Source: Natrialba magadii ATCC 43099
GTDB lineage: Archaea > Halobacteriota > Halobacteria > Halobacteriales > Natrialbaceae
Assembly: GCF_000025625.1 (NCBI RefSeq)
Contig: NC_013924.1
Location: forward strand, 62,001-126,000
DNA: 64,000 nucleotides
Direction: 5' to 3'
The notes below the pieces were generated by a model. That model saw only the letters and a program-made list of their open reading frames with translations. It had not been told where the DNA came from and searched no databases. Of the stretch, positions 44,939 through 53,716 are shown one piece after another. Within the stretch, counting starts at the first letter, position 1. Each line of letters begins with the position of its first letter. Made by a program: the position numbers and the translations under genes.

Positions 44939-46858
44939 ATGCCATCATCACCGGGCTCAGATGCGGAGTCACAAGTCCATACACGCATCCGTCAACAGGA
45001 GGCCGTTGCCGAACTGGGACAGCAGGCGCTCGAGACTGATGATCTGGACCACTTGATGGAGGAGGCAGTCACTGTTGTCGCTGAGACCCTCGATGTCGAG
45101 TATGCAAAGGTTCTCCAGTTGCTTCCCGGTGGTGACGACGTCTTTCTCCGTCAAGGCGTCGGCTGGCGCAATGACCTCGTCGGGAATGCGACAGTTCCTG
45201 CTGATCTCGACTCACAGGCAGGGTACACACTCCTCTCCGAAGAGCCGATTATTGTCGATGACCTCTCCATTGATGAGCGGTTCTCTGGCCCGGCGTTGCT
45301 CACCAGCCACAACGTTGTCAGCGGGATCAGCGTCATCATTGGGTCAGTTGAAGACCCATGGGGCGTTTTTGGAACCCATACGACCGAGAAGCGATCGTTT
45401 ACCGAACACGACGCAAACTTCGTCAAAAGCGTCGCCAACGTGCTCGCCTCGGCTATCGCGAACAGGAAAACACGAAACGAACTCGAGGAGATGCACAGTC
45501 GCATCTCGGATGCGTTTTACTCACTCAACGAAAATGGGGATTTCACGTACCTCAACGACCGTGCGAAAGAGTTAATCGATTTTACAGACGAGGGCCTCGT
45601 TGGTAACCACGTCTGGGACACGTTCGAGTGGGCAGCCGACTCGAAACTCAGAACGGAGTACGAACGAGCGATGGAAACACAGGAACCGACCTCGTTCGAG
45701 TTTTACTATCCTGAGCCACTCGATACATGGTTCGAAGTCAACGCGTATCCATCTGAAACAGGTCTCTCAGTCTACTTCCGCGACATTACGGATCGAAAGG
45801 TGCGCGAAGCGGAGTTTCGGATGGTCGCGGAGAACATCGGAGAAATCATCTGGATAACCGATCCAGAAACGATGGCATATCAGTACATTAGCCCCTCATT
45901 CGACGATATCTGGGGTGTTAGTCGACAGCGGCTGTACCATGACCCAAGTTCATATCTCCAATGGGTCCACCCAGAAGATCGCGAACGCGTCCGCACGAAC
46001 TTCAATAACCTTCCGGATGAGCCGCTTGATGAGACGTTCCGAGTCGTGAGACCTGACGACGAAATTCGGTGGCTCCGCGTCCGAGGGAAACGCGTCGAGA
46101 ACGACGAGGGAATCACTCGAGTGATTGGTATTGGTCAAGACCTCACCGAACGCAAAGCGTACGAGCACAAACTCGAAGAGTCAAACGAACGACTCGAGCA
46201 GTTTGCCTACGCCGCCAGCCACGATCTACAGGAACCGTTGCGGATGGTCTCGAGTTATCTCCAGCTCATTGAGAGTCGGTACGCAAACGAACTCGGCGAC
46301 GACGGTGAAGAGTTCCTCGAGTTCGCCATCGACGGAGCCGACCGGATGCGAGAAATGATCGACGCGCTCCTCGAATATTCGCGAGTGGATACACAGGGTG
46401 ATCCGTTAGAACCGGTCGATTTGGATCGGCTCCTCGAGGACGTCCAAACGGATCTTCAGATACAACTCGAGGAGAGTAATGCAATAGTCACCACTGACGA
46501 CCTACCGTGGATCAAAGGTGATGACAGTCAGCTACGGCAAGTCTTCCAAAATCTGCTGAGTAATGCGATTATGTACAGCGGTGATGGGCCGCCTGAGATT
46601 CACGTTGAGGCCACTTACCAGGGGCGGATGTGGGAGGTCTCAGTCCACGATGAAGGGATTGGAATCGATCCTGAGCAGCAAGATCGCGTCTTCGAGGTGT
46701 TTCACCGTCTCCACGGTCAGGAAGAGTACTCCGGAACTGGGATTGGACTGGCACTCTGTCGGCGCATCATCGAACGTCACGGGGGTGAGATCTGGGTTGA
46801 GTCCGAGCCGGGTGAGGGTTCAACATTCTCGTTTACACTTCCAGCTGCCGATCCCTGA
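44939..46858 (+). CDS. Sensor histidine kinase (GAF-PAS-PAS-HisKA-HATPase)
   Basis: The 639-residue soluble kinase has a GAF domain (about 15-180), a short PAS (about 185-285), a second PAS with PAC tail (about 290-405, YISPSFDDIWGVSRQRL and RVIGIGQDLTERK), a HisKA helix pair with the phospho-acceptor His near residue 428 (AYAASHDLQEPLR), and an HATPase domain with N box (FQNLLSNAIMYS), G1 (VHDEGIGID) and G2 (SGTGIGLALC). No membrane segment is present, so it senses a cytoplasmic signal, perhaps redox or light, through GAF/PAS. No response regulator is adjacent, as is common in haloarchaea. Confidence 0.93.
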   Translation: MPSSPGSDAESQVHTRIRQQEAVAELGQQALETDDLDHLMEEAVTVVAETLDVEYAKVLQLLPGGDDVFLRQGVGWRNDLVGNATVPADLDSQAGYTLLSEEPIIVDDLSIDERFSGPALLTSHNVVSGISVIIGSVEDPWGVFGTHTTEKRSFTEHDANFVKSVANVLASAIANRKTRNELEEMHSRISDAFYSLNENGDFTYLNDRAKELIDFTDEGLVGNHVWDTFEWAADSKLRTEYERAMETQEPTSFEFYYPEPLDTWFEVNAYPSETGLSVYFRDITDRKVREAEFRMVAENIGEIIWITDPETMAYQYISPSFDDIWGVSRQRLYHDPSSYLQWVHPEDRERVRTNFNNLPDEPLDETFRVVRPDDEIRWLRVRGKRVENDEGITRVIGIGQDLTERKAYEHKLEESNERLEQFAYAASHDLQEPLRMVSSYLQLIESRYANELGDDGEEFLEFAIDGADRMREMIDALLEYSRVDTQGDPLEPVDLDRLLEDVQTDLQIQLEESNAIVTTDDLPWIKGDDSQLRQVFQNLLSNAIMYSGDGPPEIHVEATYQGRMWEVSVHDEGIGIDPEQQDRVFEVFHRLHGQEEYSGTGIGLALCRRIIERHGGEIWVESEPGEGSTFSFTLPAADP

Positions 46859-47002
46859 CTGCCCGCTATTGGCGGTTACCATCCCCTTACGAATCATTTG
46901 GTTAGTCTCTGTGCGTATTGTTCGATTGCGAATCTGGATAGCACAAGGCCATAGCCATTGCTTATCATACAACTTTAATAAACTCTCCAATTGGTTATTG
47001 GT

Positions 47003-47146
47003 ATGGCAAAACTCTGCAACGAGTGTGAAGCGCATCTCAAGAAGGCCTTGGTGGCAAACGATACTTCTGAGAAAGATTTTCATATCCGGCAGGTGCTGCA
47101 AATGTGCAGTGTTGACGATCTCCCAGAAGAATCACCAACACAGTAG
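47003..47146 (+). CDS. 47-residue CxxC protein
   Basis: ATG at 47003 to TAG at 47146 encodes 47 residues: MAKLCNECEAHLKK... with a CNEC pair and a later Cys (QMCSVDD). A TATA-like CTTTAATAAA is centred 25 bp before the ATG, matching a leaderless transcript. Such micro-proteins with one Cys pair are frequent in haloarchaea and often bind zinc. Function unknown. Confidence 0.65.
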   Translation: MAKLCNECEAHLKKALVANDTSEKDFHIRQVLQMCSVDDLPEESPTQ

Positions 47147-47495
47147 CCTGCGTTCACCACAGAACGTTTAAATTATCTGATTTCTGCCAAGGTGTGAGAT
47201 GGGAGATTCCACCCCAATTTCCGGCGATAGAGTGTTTGGTTTCATAAGTATCAAAAACAATCTTTTCACCGCGCTCTCTGAGTATAGTCAACCCTCTGTC
47301 AACATGGACTTGCAGTGACAACAGGAGACAGCCTATGACTGTAGTCGTGTGGAAGACGTCACGGATCGCAGTATCGTACCAGAGACGGACAAGAATGGGG
47401 TCATATCTTGTGACAGGATTCGATTGCCCGAATACGAGCAAGTTAATTCCCATACGCACGCGTTAATAATATATTGCTCTGTAGAGCTACAGGGC
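47147..47495. other. 349-bp gap; one doubtful minus-strand frame
   Basis: Before the lipoprotein gene there is no well-supported gene. A minus-strand frame of about 101 codons at 47154-47459 (containing VHVDRGLTILRERGEK) has some coding character but no recognisable domain and overlaps the lipoprotein promoter. It may be a remnant. Confidence 0.35.
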
Positions 47496-48803
47496 ATGTC
47501 TCGCCCGTCCCCATCCTCTGACGATTCAACTTCTCGTGACTCAAAATCAGCTGTATCAGACGCTGCTGACTCTCTGTACGAAGACCTTGCTACGACGCGG
47601 CGGTGGTATCTCGCACTAACAGGTGTTGGATTCTCTGTAACCACTGCTGGCTGCACATCGACCGGTTCCGACAGACCAACAATGGAGTCCGAACCCCCGG
47701 AGCCGACTGATGAAACGTTCGATACCCGAGAGACGATTGGGGGTGAGATAGAGAGCGACGAAGACAATGACGAGACTGACGAAGATGACACAGAGAGCGA
47801 CGAAGACAATGACGAGACTGACGAAGATGACACAGAGAGCGACGAAGACAATGACGAGACTGACGAAGATGACACAGAGAGCGACGAAGACAATGACGAG
47901 ACTGACGAAGATGACACAGAGAGCGACGAAGACGACGCAGAGACCGACGACGAGCCGGAAACCGTCGACGACCTCCCGCTGTTCGACGCACACACGCACG
48001 TTATACCGACAGAAGCGCGGGGTCGCGACCCTCTCTTCGCCGAACAACTCGTCGAGTGGATGGATGCCAACAGCGTCGACCGAGCGGTCGTCCTCGCGTT
48101 CGATGCTCCCGAAGCGTATCCGGTTCAAGCGCCGAGCGAATGGGTGCTCGACGAGGTCGCTTCGTATCCCGACCGGCTCGTTCCCTTCTGCACGGTCGAT
48201 CCGCGAGCCGTCGACGGAGCAGACGCTGCCGCCGACCGCCTCGAGCACTACATCGACCGCGGCGCTCGTGGGTTCGGCGAGCTCAAAATGGAGATGGATA
48301 TCGACGACGACCGCCTCGAACCGCTGTATGAGCTCTGTGCGACGTACGAGTTGCCGGTCCTCTTTCACACCGATCAACAGATGATGCGGGACGAGGTCGG
48401 CCTCCCGCGACTCGAGAACATACTGGCGTCGTACCCCGAGGTTGATTTCGTTGCACACGCCCACGGGTGGTGGTCGCACATGGCCGCTGACGTCGAACCG
48501 CAGGATCGCGGGCGGATCCCGGAGGGACCGATTGAAGCTCCTGGCCGTGTCTGGGACTTGCTCGCGGCGTACGACAACATCTACGGCGACATCTCCACCC
48601 TCGGAGGATGGAACGCGCTCACCCGCGACGAAGCGTACGGACAGGCGTTCCTCGAGTCACACCACGATCAACTCGTCTTCGGGACCGACTATCTCTTTCC
48701 CGGCCACCAGATTCCACACTTTGCTATGTTTGAACAGTTCGATCTCGAACTCGATGCGTGGGCGAATATTCGGCATCGTAACATCAAGGGCCTGCTTCGG
48801 TGA
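47496..48803 (+). CDS. Lipoprotein amidohydrolase (amidohydrolase_2 family) with repeated acidic linker
   Basis: The ATG at 47496 (TATA-like TTAATAATATA 28 bp upstream) gives 435 residues. A twin-Arg pair (Arg35-Arg36) precedes a hydrophobic stretch and a lipobox-like TAGC with Cys53. Residues about 85-145 are four exact repeats of a 14-residue acidic unit (ESDEDNDETDEDDT), after which the amidohydrolase_2 TIM barrel starts (FDAHTHVIP). Metal residues are visible: HTH, later His in LFHTDQQ and AHAHGWW, Asp in VFGTDYLFPGH. It would be a surface-anchored hydrolase or decarboxylase with an acidic spacer. Substrate unknown. Confidence 0.83.
   Translation: MSRPSPSSDDSTSRDSKSAVSDAADSLYEDLATTRRWYLALTGVGFSVTTAGCTSTGSDRPTMESEPPEPTDETFDTRETIGGEIESDEDNDETDEDDTESDEDNDETDEDDTESDEDNDETDEDDTESDEDNDETDEDDTESDEDDAETDDEPETVDDLPLFDAHTHVIPTEARGRDPLFAEQLVEWMDANSVDRAVVLAFDAPEAYPVQAPSEWVLDEVASYPDRLVPFCTVDPRAVDGADAAADRLEHYIDRGARGFGELKMEMDIDDDRLEPLYELCATYELPVLFHTDQQMMRDEVGLPRLENILASYPEVDFVAHAHGWWSHMAADVEPQDRGRIPEGPIEAPGRVWDLLAAYDNIYGDISTLGGWNALTRDEAYGQAFLESHHDQLVFGTDYLFPGHQIPHFAMFEQFDLELDAWANIRHRNIKGLLR
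47751..47918 (+). repeat. Four tandem 42-bp repeats in the lipoprotein linker
   Basis: The unit GAGAGCGACGAAGACAATGA... (42 bp) is repeated four times identically, followed by a partial diverged unit. Identity at silent positions shows recent duplication by slippage or recombination. It encodes the acidic spacer between anchor and enzyme. Confidence 0.95.
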
Positions 48804-48837
48804 ACTGGCTTCGCGGGTGAAGGCACGCGCTAGCTGA

Positions 48838-48897
48838 TCTCCCCCTCGGTGTCCTCGCCCCAAACGGAGAGGGTTCGAAGATCCCTCAGGCAGTCGA
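48838..48897 (-). repeat. Decayed IS1341-type element end (copy of the 22.5 kb structure)
   Basis: TCCTCGCC, AAACGGAGAGGG, TCGAAGATCCCTCAGGCAGTCG are shared with 22498-22540, in the same order and strand. Here the outer stem and the second hairpin are lost. It lies 35 bp after the lipoprotein stop. Confidence 0.65.
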
Positions 48898-48978
48898 GCA
48901 ACGTCGTTCGAAAGCGTTTGCCCTTTCGTGCTGCCGATCGCTACTGTTTCGCTGATCAACTCGTGCAGGCGTAGGATT

Positions 48979-49587
48979 TCAAGCCACAGTCAGTCCAGCG
49001 ACAATAACGTATCCACCAACAATCACCAGCACGGTGGGAACGAGCCATCGGTCAAGTCGATCAGAGATCCCATCGATAGCGACGCGATACACGAGTAGGA
49101 GCGCAGTGAGAAATACGATTCCAGCGGCGATCAAATATACGATGACGATGAGTTGCAACTCTCCTGGTCCAAGGTCGGCAAAAAACGGAACGAACACTGC
49201 GATGTTTTCACCGCTAAGTCCGATTCCCGCAACGGTAACCACACCAATACGCCCGACTGAGTTCGGCACAGCCGGTAGTTCTTCAATGGTTGTTTCTGGA
49301 GGACGACTGATGAGACCCCACAGACCGATGGTGAGGGGAACGACTCCCAGCAGAAAGGTCCACTCGTACAGGAGTTCAGCCGCGACAATCGCCCCGACAA
49401 CCGCAGCACTGAGACCGATACAAAAACTCACATAGTGTCCAACAAGCACTTCCCAGAGCTGATAATCGTTATCCGCACAAAACGCACTGATGACGAGTAA
49501 CGTATCAATATGGGTTACAATGAACAACCACAGGGCCACAAACAAGACTGTCTCCACAGAACACAATGCTAGTCGCACTGAAACCAT
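48979..49587 (-). CDS. CadD-like cadmium resistance transporter, paralogue 1
   Basis: From the ATG at 49587 (MVSVRLALCSVETVLFVAL) there are 202 residues with about six membrane segments. The family motifs are THIDTLLVISAFCADNDY, GHYVSFCIGLSAAVVG and IGLSGENIAVFVPFFA, with conserved Asp/His/Asn in the membrane. It resembles CadD/LysE-superfamily exporters of divalent cations. A paralogue with over half its residues identical is at 55.5 kb. The upstream in-frame ATG at 49659 overlaps the broken SHOCT gene. Confidence 0.8.
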   Translation of the reverse strand: MVSVRLALCSVETVLFVALWLFIVTHIDTLLVISAFCADNDYQLWEVLVGHYVSFCIGLSAAVVGAIVAAELLYEWTFLLGVVPLTIGLWGLISRPPETTIEELPAVPNSVGRIGVVTVAGIGLSGENIAVFVPFFADLGPGELQLIVIVYLIAAGIVFLTALLLVYRVAIDGISDRLDRWLVPTVLVIVGGYVIVAGLTVA

Positions 49588-49655
49588 ATATTGGTTTCCT
49601 CTCCATCCTACCGTTGTGTCTGCTGTACTGAAAAGCCGTGACCAACGCAGAACGT

Positions 49656-50092
49656 TCACTCGAGTTCGAACTCGTCAGACGCATCCGTGCGGGACCGACG
49701 ATCAGTCCGTTCGTCGCTGCGTTCATGGTGCCGTTGTGCATCTTCAAAGTCTTCGTCGCAAGGAGTCGATCAAGTCGCCGTTCAAATTCGTCATCAGTGA
49801 GTTCGCCCCGTGCATACCGCGAACGCAATTCTTCCAGCGCAGTTTCTTCCGCACTCACTTCACCAGTTGCCGACTCGTTTGCAGTCTCTTGATTTTGGTA
49901 GTACTCGAGAAGTCCCAGTGCAAGCGGCAACACTCCAGCGAAGCCAACGACAAACGTGATCTAAAAGAACTCGAACCCAAGCGCTAACAGCCCAAATCCG
50001 ACTGTGAACGTTACAATCGAGATGATGCCGACAATCACCGTCGATAGTGGGTCGCCTCCGGGCCCGTGGCTTTTTGAGTCGCTTGTCCCCAT
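49656..50092 (-). pseudogene. SHOCT-domain membrane protein gene, interrupted by a stop and a frameshift
   Basis: From the ATG at 50092 the frame reads MGTSDSKSHGPGG, a membrane segment ending LLALGFEFF, then an in-frame TAG at 49961-49963, and continues in the same frame with ITFVVGFAGVLPLALG and a SHOCT domain (ELRSRYARGELTDDEFERRL). After DRLLAT the natural tail (EDFEDAQRHHERSDE, ending at 49656) is one base out of frame. Trp is likely the residue replaced by the stop. Two independent lesions make this a pseudogene. Confidence 0.8.
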
Positions 50093-50302
50093 CTATGCAC
50101 CTCATATCATCTGTCGCGTCACTTCATATTTGTCATAGGTTGGGAGATACCTCGTGATGATCAGATACCGCAACGATGTGGTGGAACGCATCGCCACGCG
50201 AATGGCGACCCGGACGAGTCGATGGTAACTGAATCTTAGCTATTTGAGACTTCCAAATAAGGAAGGGCGGTGCTTTTCGGTGACAAGGTAGGAGTACACA
50301 CT

Positions 50303-50728
50303 ATGAATTTGCCTGAGATAGATTCGGCTGTGTTCTTTGGGTTAATTACAATGGTCACCTGGGGAATCTGGGTGGTCCTGGGCAACGCTGCCTCGGAGTC
50401 TATTGACCCGAGGACGGCCGCCGCGATCTCCTATCTTGTTGCGGCTCCTCTTGCACTCGGCTACATTCTCGTTTCAGACGCGTCGCTTGTTATTACGGCG
50501 AGAGGCGGACTGCTCGCTGGCGTGGCCGGATTGTTCACCGGAATCGGTCTGATTTCGATGTACATCGGTCTTTCGGGAGGGTCAACAACCGTCGTCTCGA
50601 CTCTTAGCGCGATGTATTTCGTCGTCGCGGCGCTCATCGGTGTGGTCATCCTTGGAGACGAAGTTACGATAACGAGAGTGGCTGGAATAGCGTTCGCCAT
50701 TCTTGGTGTCATCCTGGTTTCCCAGTGA
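50303..50728 (+). CDS. EamA-domain DMT-superfamily small transporter
   Basis: The ATG at 50303 (MNLPEIDSAVFFGLITMVTW) gives 141 residues with about five hydrophobic segments, a single EamA unit. Two-unit EamA transporters are about 300 residues, so this one must dimerise, as in small DMT exporters. The C-terminal LSAMYFVVAALIGVVILGDEVTITRVAGI is the family signature. A GGAG lies about 12 bp upstream. Substrate unknown. Confidence 0.85.
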   Translation: MNLPEIDSAVFFGLITMVTWGIWVVLGNAASESIDPRTAAAISYLVAAPLALGYILVSDASLVITARGGLLAGVAGLFTGIGLISMYIGLSGGSTTVVSTLSAMYFVVAALIGVVILGDEVTITRVAGIAFAILGVILVSQ

Positions 50729-51064
50729 ATTACCTCGGTGTCAGGCCCCGAGGTATTCCCCTGTGTCGCTGACACATTCACCTTCCAATCCACCTGTCTC
50801 CGTCTACACTCGTCGCCGGGCTGGATTTGCGCTTGCCTCTCGCACGCTTCGCCCACCTATCACCATCTAGTAACTGGTAGAAATCGCGTCCGAGATATAG
50901 TAACAACTGGCCCTGTTGAGGCCCTATTATTCAGCTATGTTCTCGTCTGAAACAGTCGGTCAATGAGAACTGCTTATTGGCCGCTGGTATTCCTACCAAT
51001 TAGCGCATCTGTTCGAAGAGTCTGAGGAATACACAGCGCGAATGAACCAATCAAATAGATGGGC
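50729..51064. other. Intergenic region with dispersed repeat copy
   Basis: This 336-bp gap contains CTCTCGCACGCTTCGCC (50838-50854) and TAGTAACTGGTAGAAA, both matching 63450-63490, plus an ATTCAGC fragment near 50930. No gene is apparent. Confidence 0.5.
50838..50890. repeat. Dispersed intergenic repeat B, copy 1
   Basis: CTCTCGCACGCTTCGCC followed about 20 bp later by TAGTAACTGGTAGAAA. The same two blocks in the same order are at 63450-63490. A related GTAGCTGGTAGAAAGCGCGT block is at 62221, next to a repeat-A copy. Confidence 0.6.
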
Positions 51065-51622
51065 TCAGTTTTCGGGTAAGTCGTCCAGTAGGCCGTATTT
51101 AACCCGGTAACATACAGCCCCCACCGAAGATCCGACGCCGAGGCTGTGTGACGTTTCTCGATCATCCAAACTGAGAAGCAACTGGCCAACCCACATTCCC
51201 AGTATTAACGCCCACCGTCGAACACGTGACCGGCGAATACCCCCGATATCCCGGTCGTACAGCATTCGATAGACAACGGCACTCGCAATGCCGACAAAAA
51301 ACCAACCCGTCCGTACGGTTGGGATATCGACCTCTTCAATCACTTCGGCTGCGAACGTCGTTTGAAGTTCTGCGGCATCAATTTCCTGTTCGTCAATGGC
51401 ACAACTCTCTGGCACTCTGATTTCGTCTAACGATCCGTCATGACGTAATTGTTCAATCCGAGCAGACTCTCTTCGGAACAGAAGTATTAGACCCACAACT
51501 GCGAGGTTTCCAAAGAAGTCGAAGATTGCATGGGTCCGGCGTGAGACCATGACTGTGATCAACACACCCATTCTAATAACGTTATTGAGGGCCGTTCCGT
51601 CCCTGCTGAATGCGGTGCGCAT
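51065..51622 (-). CDS. Hypothetical membrane protein
   Basis: From an ATG at 51622 (MRTAFSRDGTALNNVIRMG) there are 185 residues with four hydrophobic segments (around VLITVMVS, FFGNLAVVGLILLF, WFFVGIASAVVYRML, WALILGMWVGQLLL) and a polar middle (RIEQLRHDGSLDEIRVPESC). An in-frame ATG at 51739 lies inside the palindromic element, so I do not use it. No family recognised. Possibly a decayed gene. Confidence 0.45.
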   Translation of the reverse strand: MRTAFSRDGTALNNVIRMGVLITVMVSRRTHAIFDFFGNLAVVGLILLFRRESARIEQLRHDGSLDEIRVPESCAIDEQEIDAAELQTTFAAEVIEEVDIPTVRTGWFFVGIASAVVYRMLYDRDIGGIRRSRVRRWALILGMWVGQLLLSLDDRETSHSLGVGSSVGAVCYRVKYGLLDDLPEN

Positions 51623-51727
51623 GTCGGTCACGCTGATATTGATATGGTTAGCGAACGGACTCACCGTCTCGACTGCATCGAACGTACACAGCCTCAGCGG
51701 ATGGTCGTGCTGTATATCCCCTCTGAT

Positions 51728-51811
51728 TATAGTAGACACTGCAAGTCACTGCACACCTGATCGCCAGCCTGCTCGGCGATCAGTGTGTAACTAGTTGCAG
51801 GTGTTACTATA
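51728..51811. repeat. 84-bp palindromic element (MITE-like), copy 2
   Basis: Left arm TATAGTAGACACTGCAAGTC..., right arm (reverse-complemented) TATAGTAACACCTGCAACTA..., both ending in TGATCGCC around a short centre. It matches 35051-35134 in length and arm sequence. No ORF inside. Confidence 0.85.
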
Positions 51812-51888
51812 GGTTCACTAACGAGTTGATTGTGAATCGACCGATCCGGTCATCCTGAAGTTGGGGGTTTGACACTTATTGGGAGCAC

Positions 51889-52686
51889 TTAGATGACGTC
51901 ACTTGATCTGAATCGAAGATACCCGATTGCAACCGGAACGATGAACCACAGAGCGAATACGATGACACTCACCCACTCTTGTAGCAATAGTGGTTCTCCC
52001 GTCGACAACTCTCTTGTCCAGAGTACATCCATAATAATTCCTATTGCTTCGTGTGGCGCAAGGTTCTCGATGAACCCAATCCAGGCAGGGGACGTCTCAG
52101 ACACCTCACCGTGGATTGCCCAGTAGAGAACGTCACCAATCACGTACAGCGCGAAATACACAGTCAAAAAGAGGCCAGTCAACACTGCGAGAACTCGACG
52201 GGAGGTCGCAAGGGCTGCCGAAACCGACACGCCGATCACTGTATATAGAATTCCGTTTGTAAGGTTGCCGACCAGAAATTGCCCATACTCGGAGAGAGCG
52301 AAGGACCCATAGATGACGTACAGAAACGGAATCACCAACATGTACCCAATGAACACCGGAACGAACAGCGCCAGGGTACGCCCCACAGTTTTACCGAGCA
52401 ACAGTTCTGCTCGACTCACCGGAAGGCTGAGGAGAACGTGAATACTTCCTGATTCGCGCTCGCCGACAATTGCGGGATAACTGAGCAAAACTGCGACGAT
52501 TGGAATGAGTAAGCTCATCGTTCCGAACGCCGCACCGACGCCCTCCTCGAACGTTGGGTCGCCGAAGATCTGCTGCATCGAACTCAGAGTGAACGTGACA
52601 AGGAGAAATCCGACTGCCAACAAGACGAACGTGTTCGACCGGATTGAATCGGCAACGTCCTTGCGGGCAATTTCGTGCCACGTCAT
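51889..52686 (-). CDS. ABC-2 type transporter permease
   Basis: The ATG at 52686 (MTWHEIARKDVADSIRSN) gives 265 residues with six membrane segments and the ABC-2 motif GERESGSIHVLLSLPVSRAELLLGK. The start overlaps the stop of the ATPase gene by four bases (ATGA), so both are coexpressed. The layout resembles NosY/haloarchaeal copper-type or multidrug ABC-2 exporters, with substrate unknown. Confidence 0.9.
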   Translation of the reverse strand: MTWHEIARKDVADSIRSNTFVLLAVGFLLVTFTLSSMQQIFGDPTFEEGVGAAFGTMSLLIPIVAVLLSYPAIVGERESGSIHVLLSLPVSRAELLLGKTVGRTLALFVPVFIGYMLVIPFLYVIYGSFALSEYGQFLVGNLTNGILYTVIGVSVSAALATSRRVLAVLTGLFLTVYFALYVIGDVLYWAIHGEVSETSPAWIGFIENLAPHEAIGIIMDVLWTRELSTGEPLLLQEWVSVIVFALWFIVPVAIGYLRFRSSDVI

Positions 52687-53612
52687 GCTTTGACCTCTTC
52701 GGTAGTGTACGCTGCAAATAGGTCTTCCAGTGACGTCTCGTTGGTATTGACCGACAGGATTCGACCTTCCACTTGACAAAGTTGACTGAGCACCTCGTTT
52801 GTGGCGTCGATATCTTCGAGAACCAGTTCGAGCTTTCGGTCATCCGTGTTCACGGCGGTGACTGCATCGAGATGTTGTACACGGTGGACAGCACGGGCGG
52901 CTGCATCGTCAAACTCGATCTGTACTGTGTTCGTCTCTTCAGTTCTGGATCGAAGTCCGGAAATCGTGTCTTCAGCCACGAGTCTCCCACTGTCGAGAAT
53001 CCCGACCCGGTCACAGATCCGTTCCACTTGGCCAAGGATGTGACTGGAAAAGAAGACTGTCACACCCTTTTTAGTCTCGGTCTGAATGAGTTCGCGCATT
53101 TGTCGTGCACCGTTTGGGTCCAGTCCACTCGTGGGCTCGTCTAAGACGAGAAGTTCGGGGTCTCCGACGAGTGCCATCGCAAGTTTGAGTCGCTGTCTCA
53201 TTCCGGTGGAGAACCCGCGAACCCGCTGATCGAGTGTGGTTTCCAGCCCGACACGCTCACAGAGGGATTCTGGATCGTCGTCGGCGTTTTTGATCCGAGC
53301 CACGAATTCGATGTGCTCTCGTGCTGTGAGATTGTCGTAGAGCTGGCCGTGGCTTGGAAGGACGCCAATTCGATTCCGCGGAGATGGCGACCCAGGATCG
53401 ACTTCCTCACCGAATAACCGAATTCTGCCGCTGGTAGGTCGGACGAGCGACAACAGCATGTGGATCGTCGTGGTCTTTCCGGCCCCATTCGGTCCGAGAA
53501 AGCCGTATACCTCGCCTTTTCGGATGGAGAGGTTGAGATCCCGTACTGCGGCGAGATCACCGAATTCCTTGGTGAGTTGCTCCGTTTCGAGTATGGGTTC
53601 ACTTGCTACCAT
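52683..53612 (-). CDS. ABC-2 type transporter ATP-binding protein
   Basis: A 309-residue ATPase: Walker A LGPNGAGKTT, signature GFSTGMRQR, Walker B LLVLDEPTSGLDP, switch His FFSSHILG, then a C-terminal extension of about 90 residues. It energises the overlapping permease. A membrane-protein gene with a Cys pair and a divergent ArsR-like regulator follow on the upstream side. Confidence 0.93.
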   Translation of the reverse strand: MVASEPILETEQLTKEFGDLAAVRDLNLSIRKGEVYGFLGPNGAGKTTTIHMLLSLVRPTSGRIRLFGEEVDPGSPSPRNRIGVLPSHGQLYDNLTAREHIEFVARIKNADDDPESLCERVGLETTLDQRVRGFSTGMRQRLKLAMALVGDPELLVLDEPTSGLDPNGARQMRELIQTETKKGVTVFFSSHILGQVERICDRVGILDSGRLVAEDTISGLRSRTEETNTVQIEFDDAAARAVHRVQHLDAVTAVNTDDRKLELVLEDIDATNEVLSQLCQVEGRILSVNTNETSLEDLFAAYTTEEVKA

Positions 53613-53716
53613 CTCAGTCGTCAGTTACCTCTCGTGTGAAAAAACCATCATCTACGGTCAAAATCGATTTTGACCGTTCTACCCCATTCCGGGTATGACT
53701 GTGACAGTTCCGTTCA

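Noticed and set aside
47154-47459. Minus-strand 101-codon ORF as a gene
   Set aside because: No domain, overlaps the lipoprotein promoter region; kept only as a possible remnant.
47616-48479. Minus-strand ORF over the lipoprotein amidohydrolase repeats
   Set aside because: The low-complexity hydrophobic repeat is the complement of the acidic 42-bp repeat.
49961-49963. In-frame TAG in the SHOCT gene as pyrrolysine or programmed read-through
   Set aside because: A second, independent frameshift downstream shows simple gene decay, and no pyrrolysine genes are seen.
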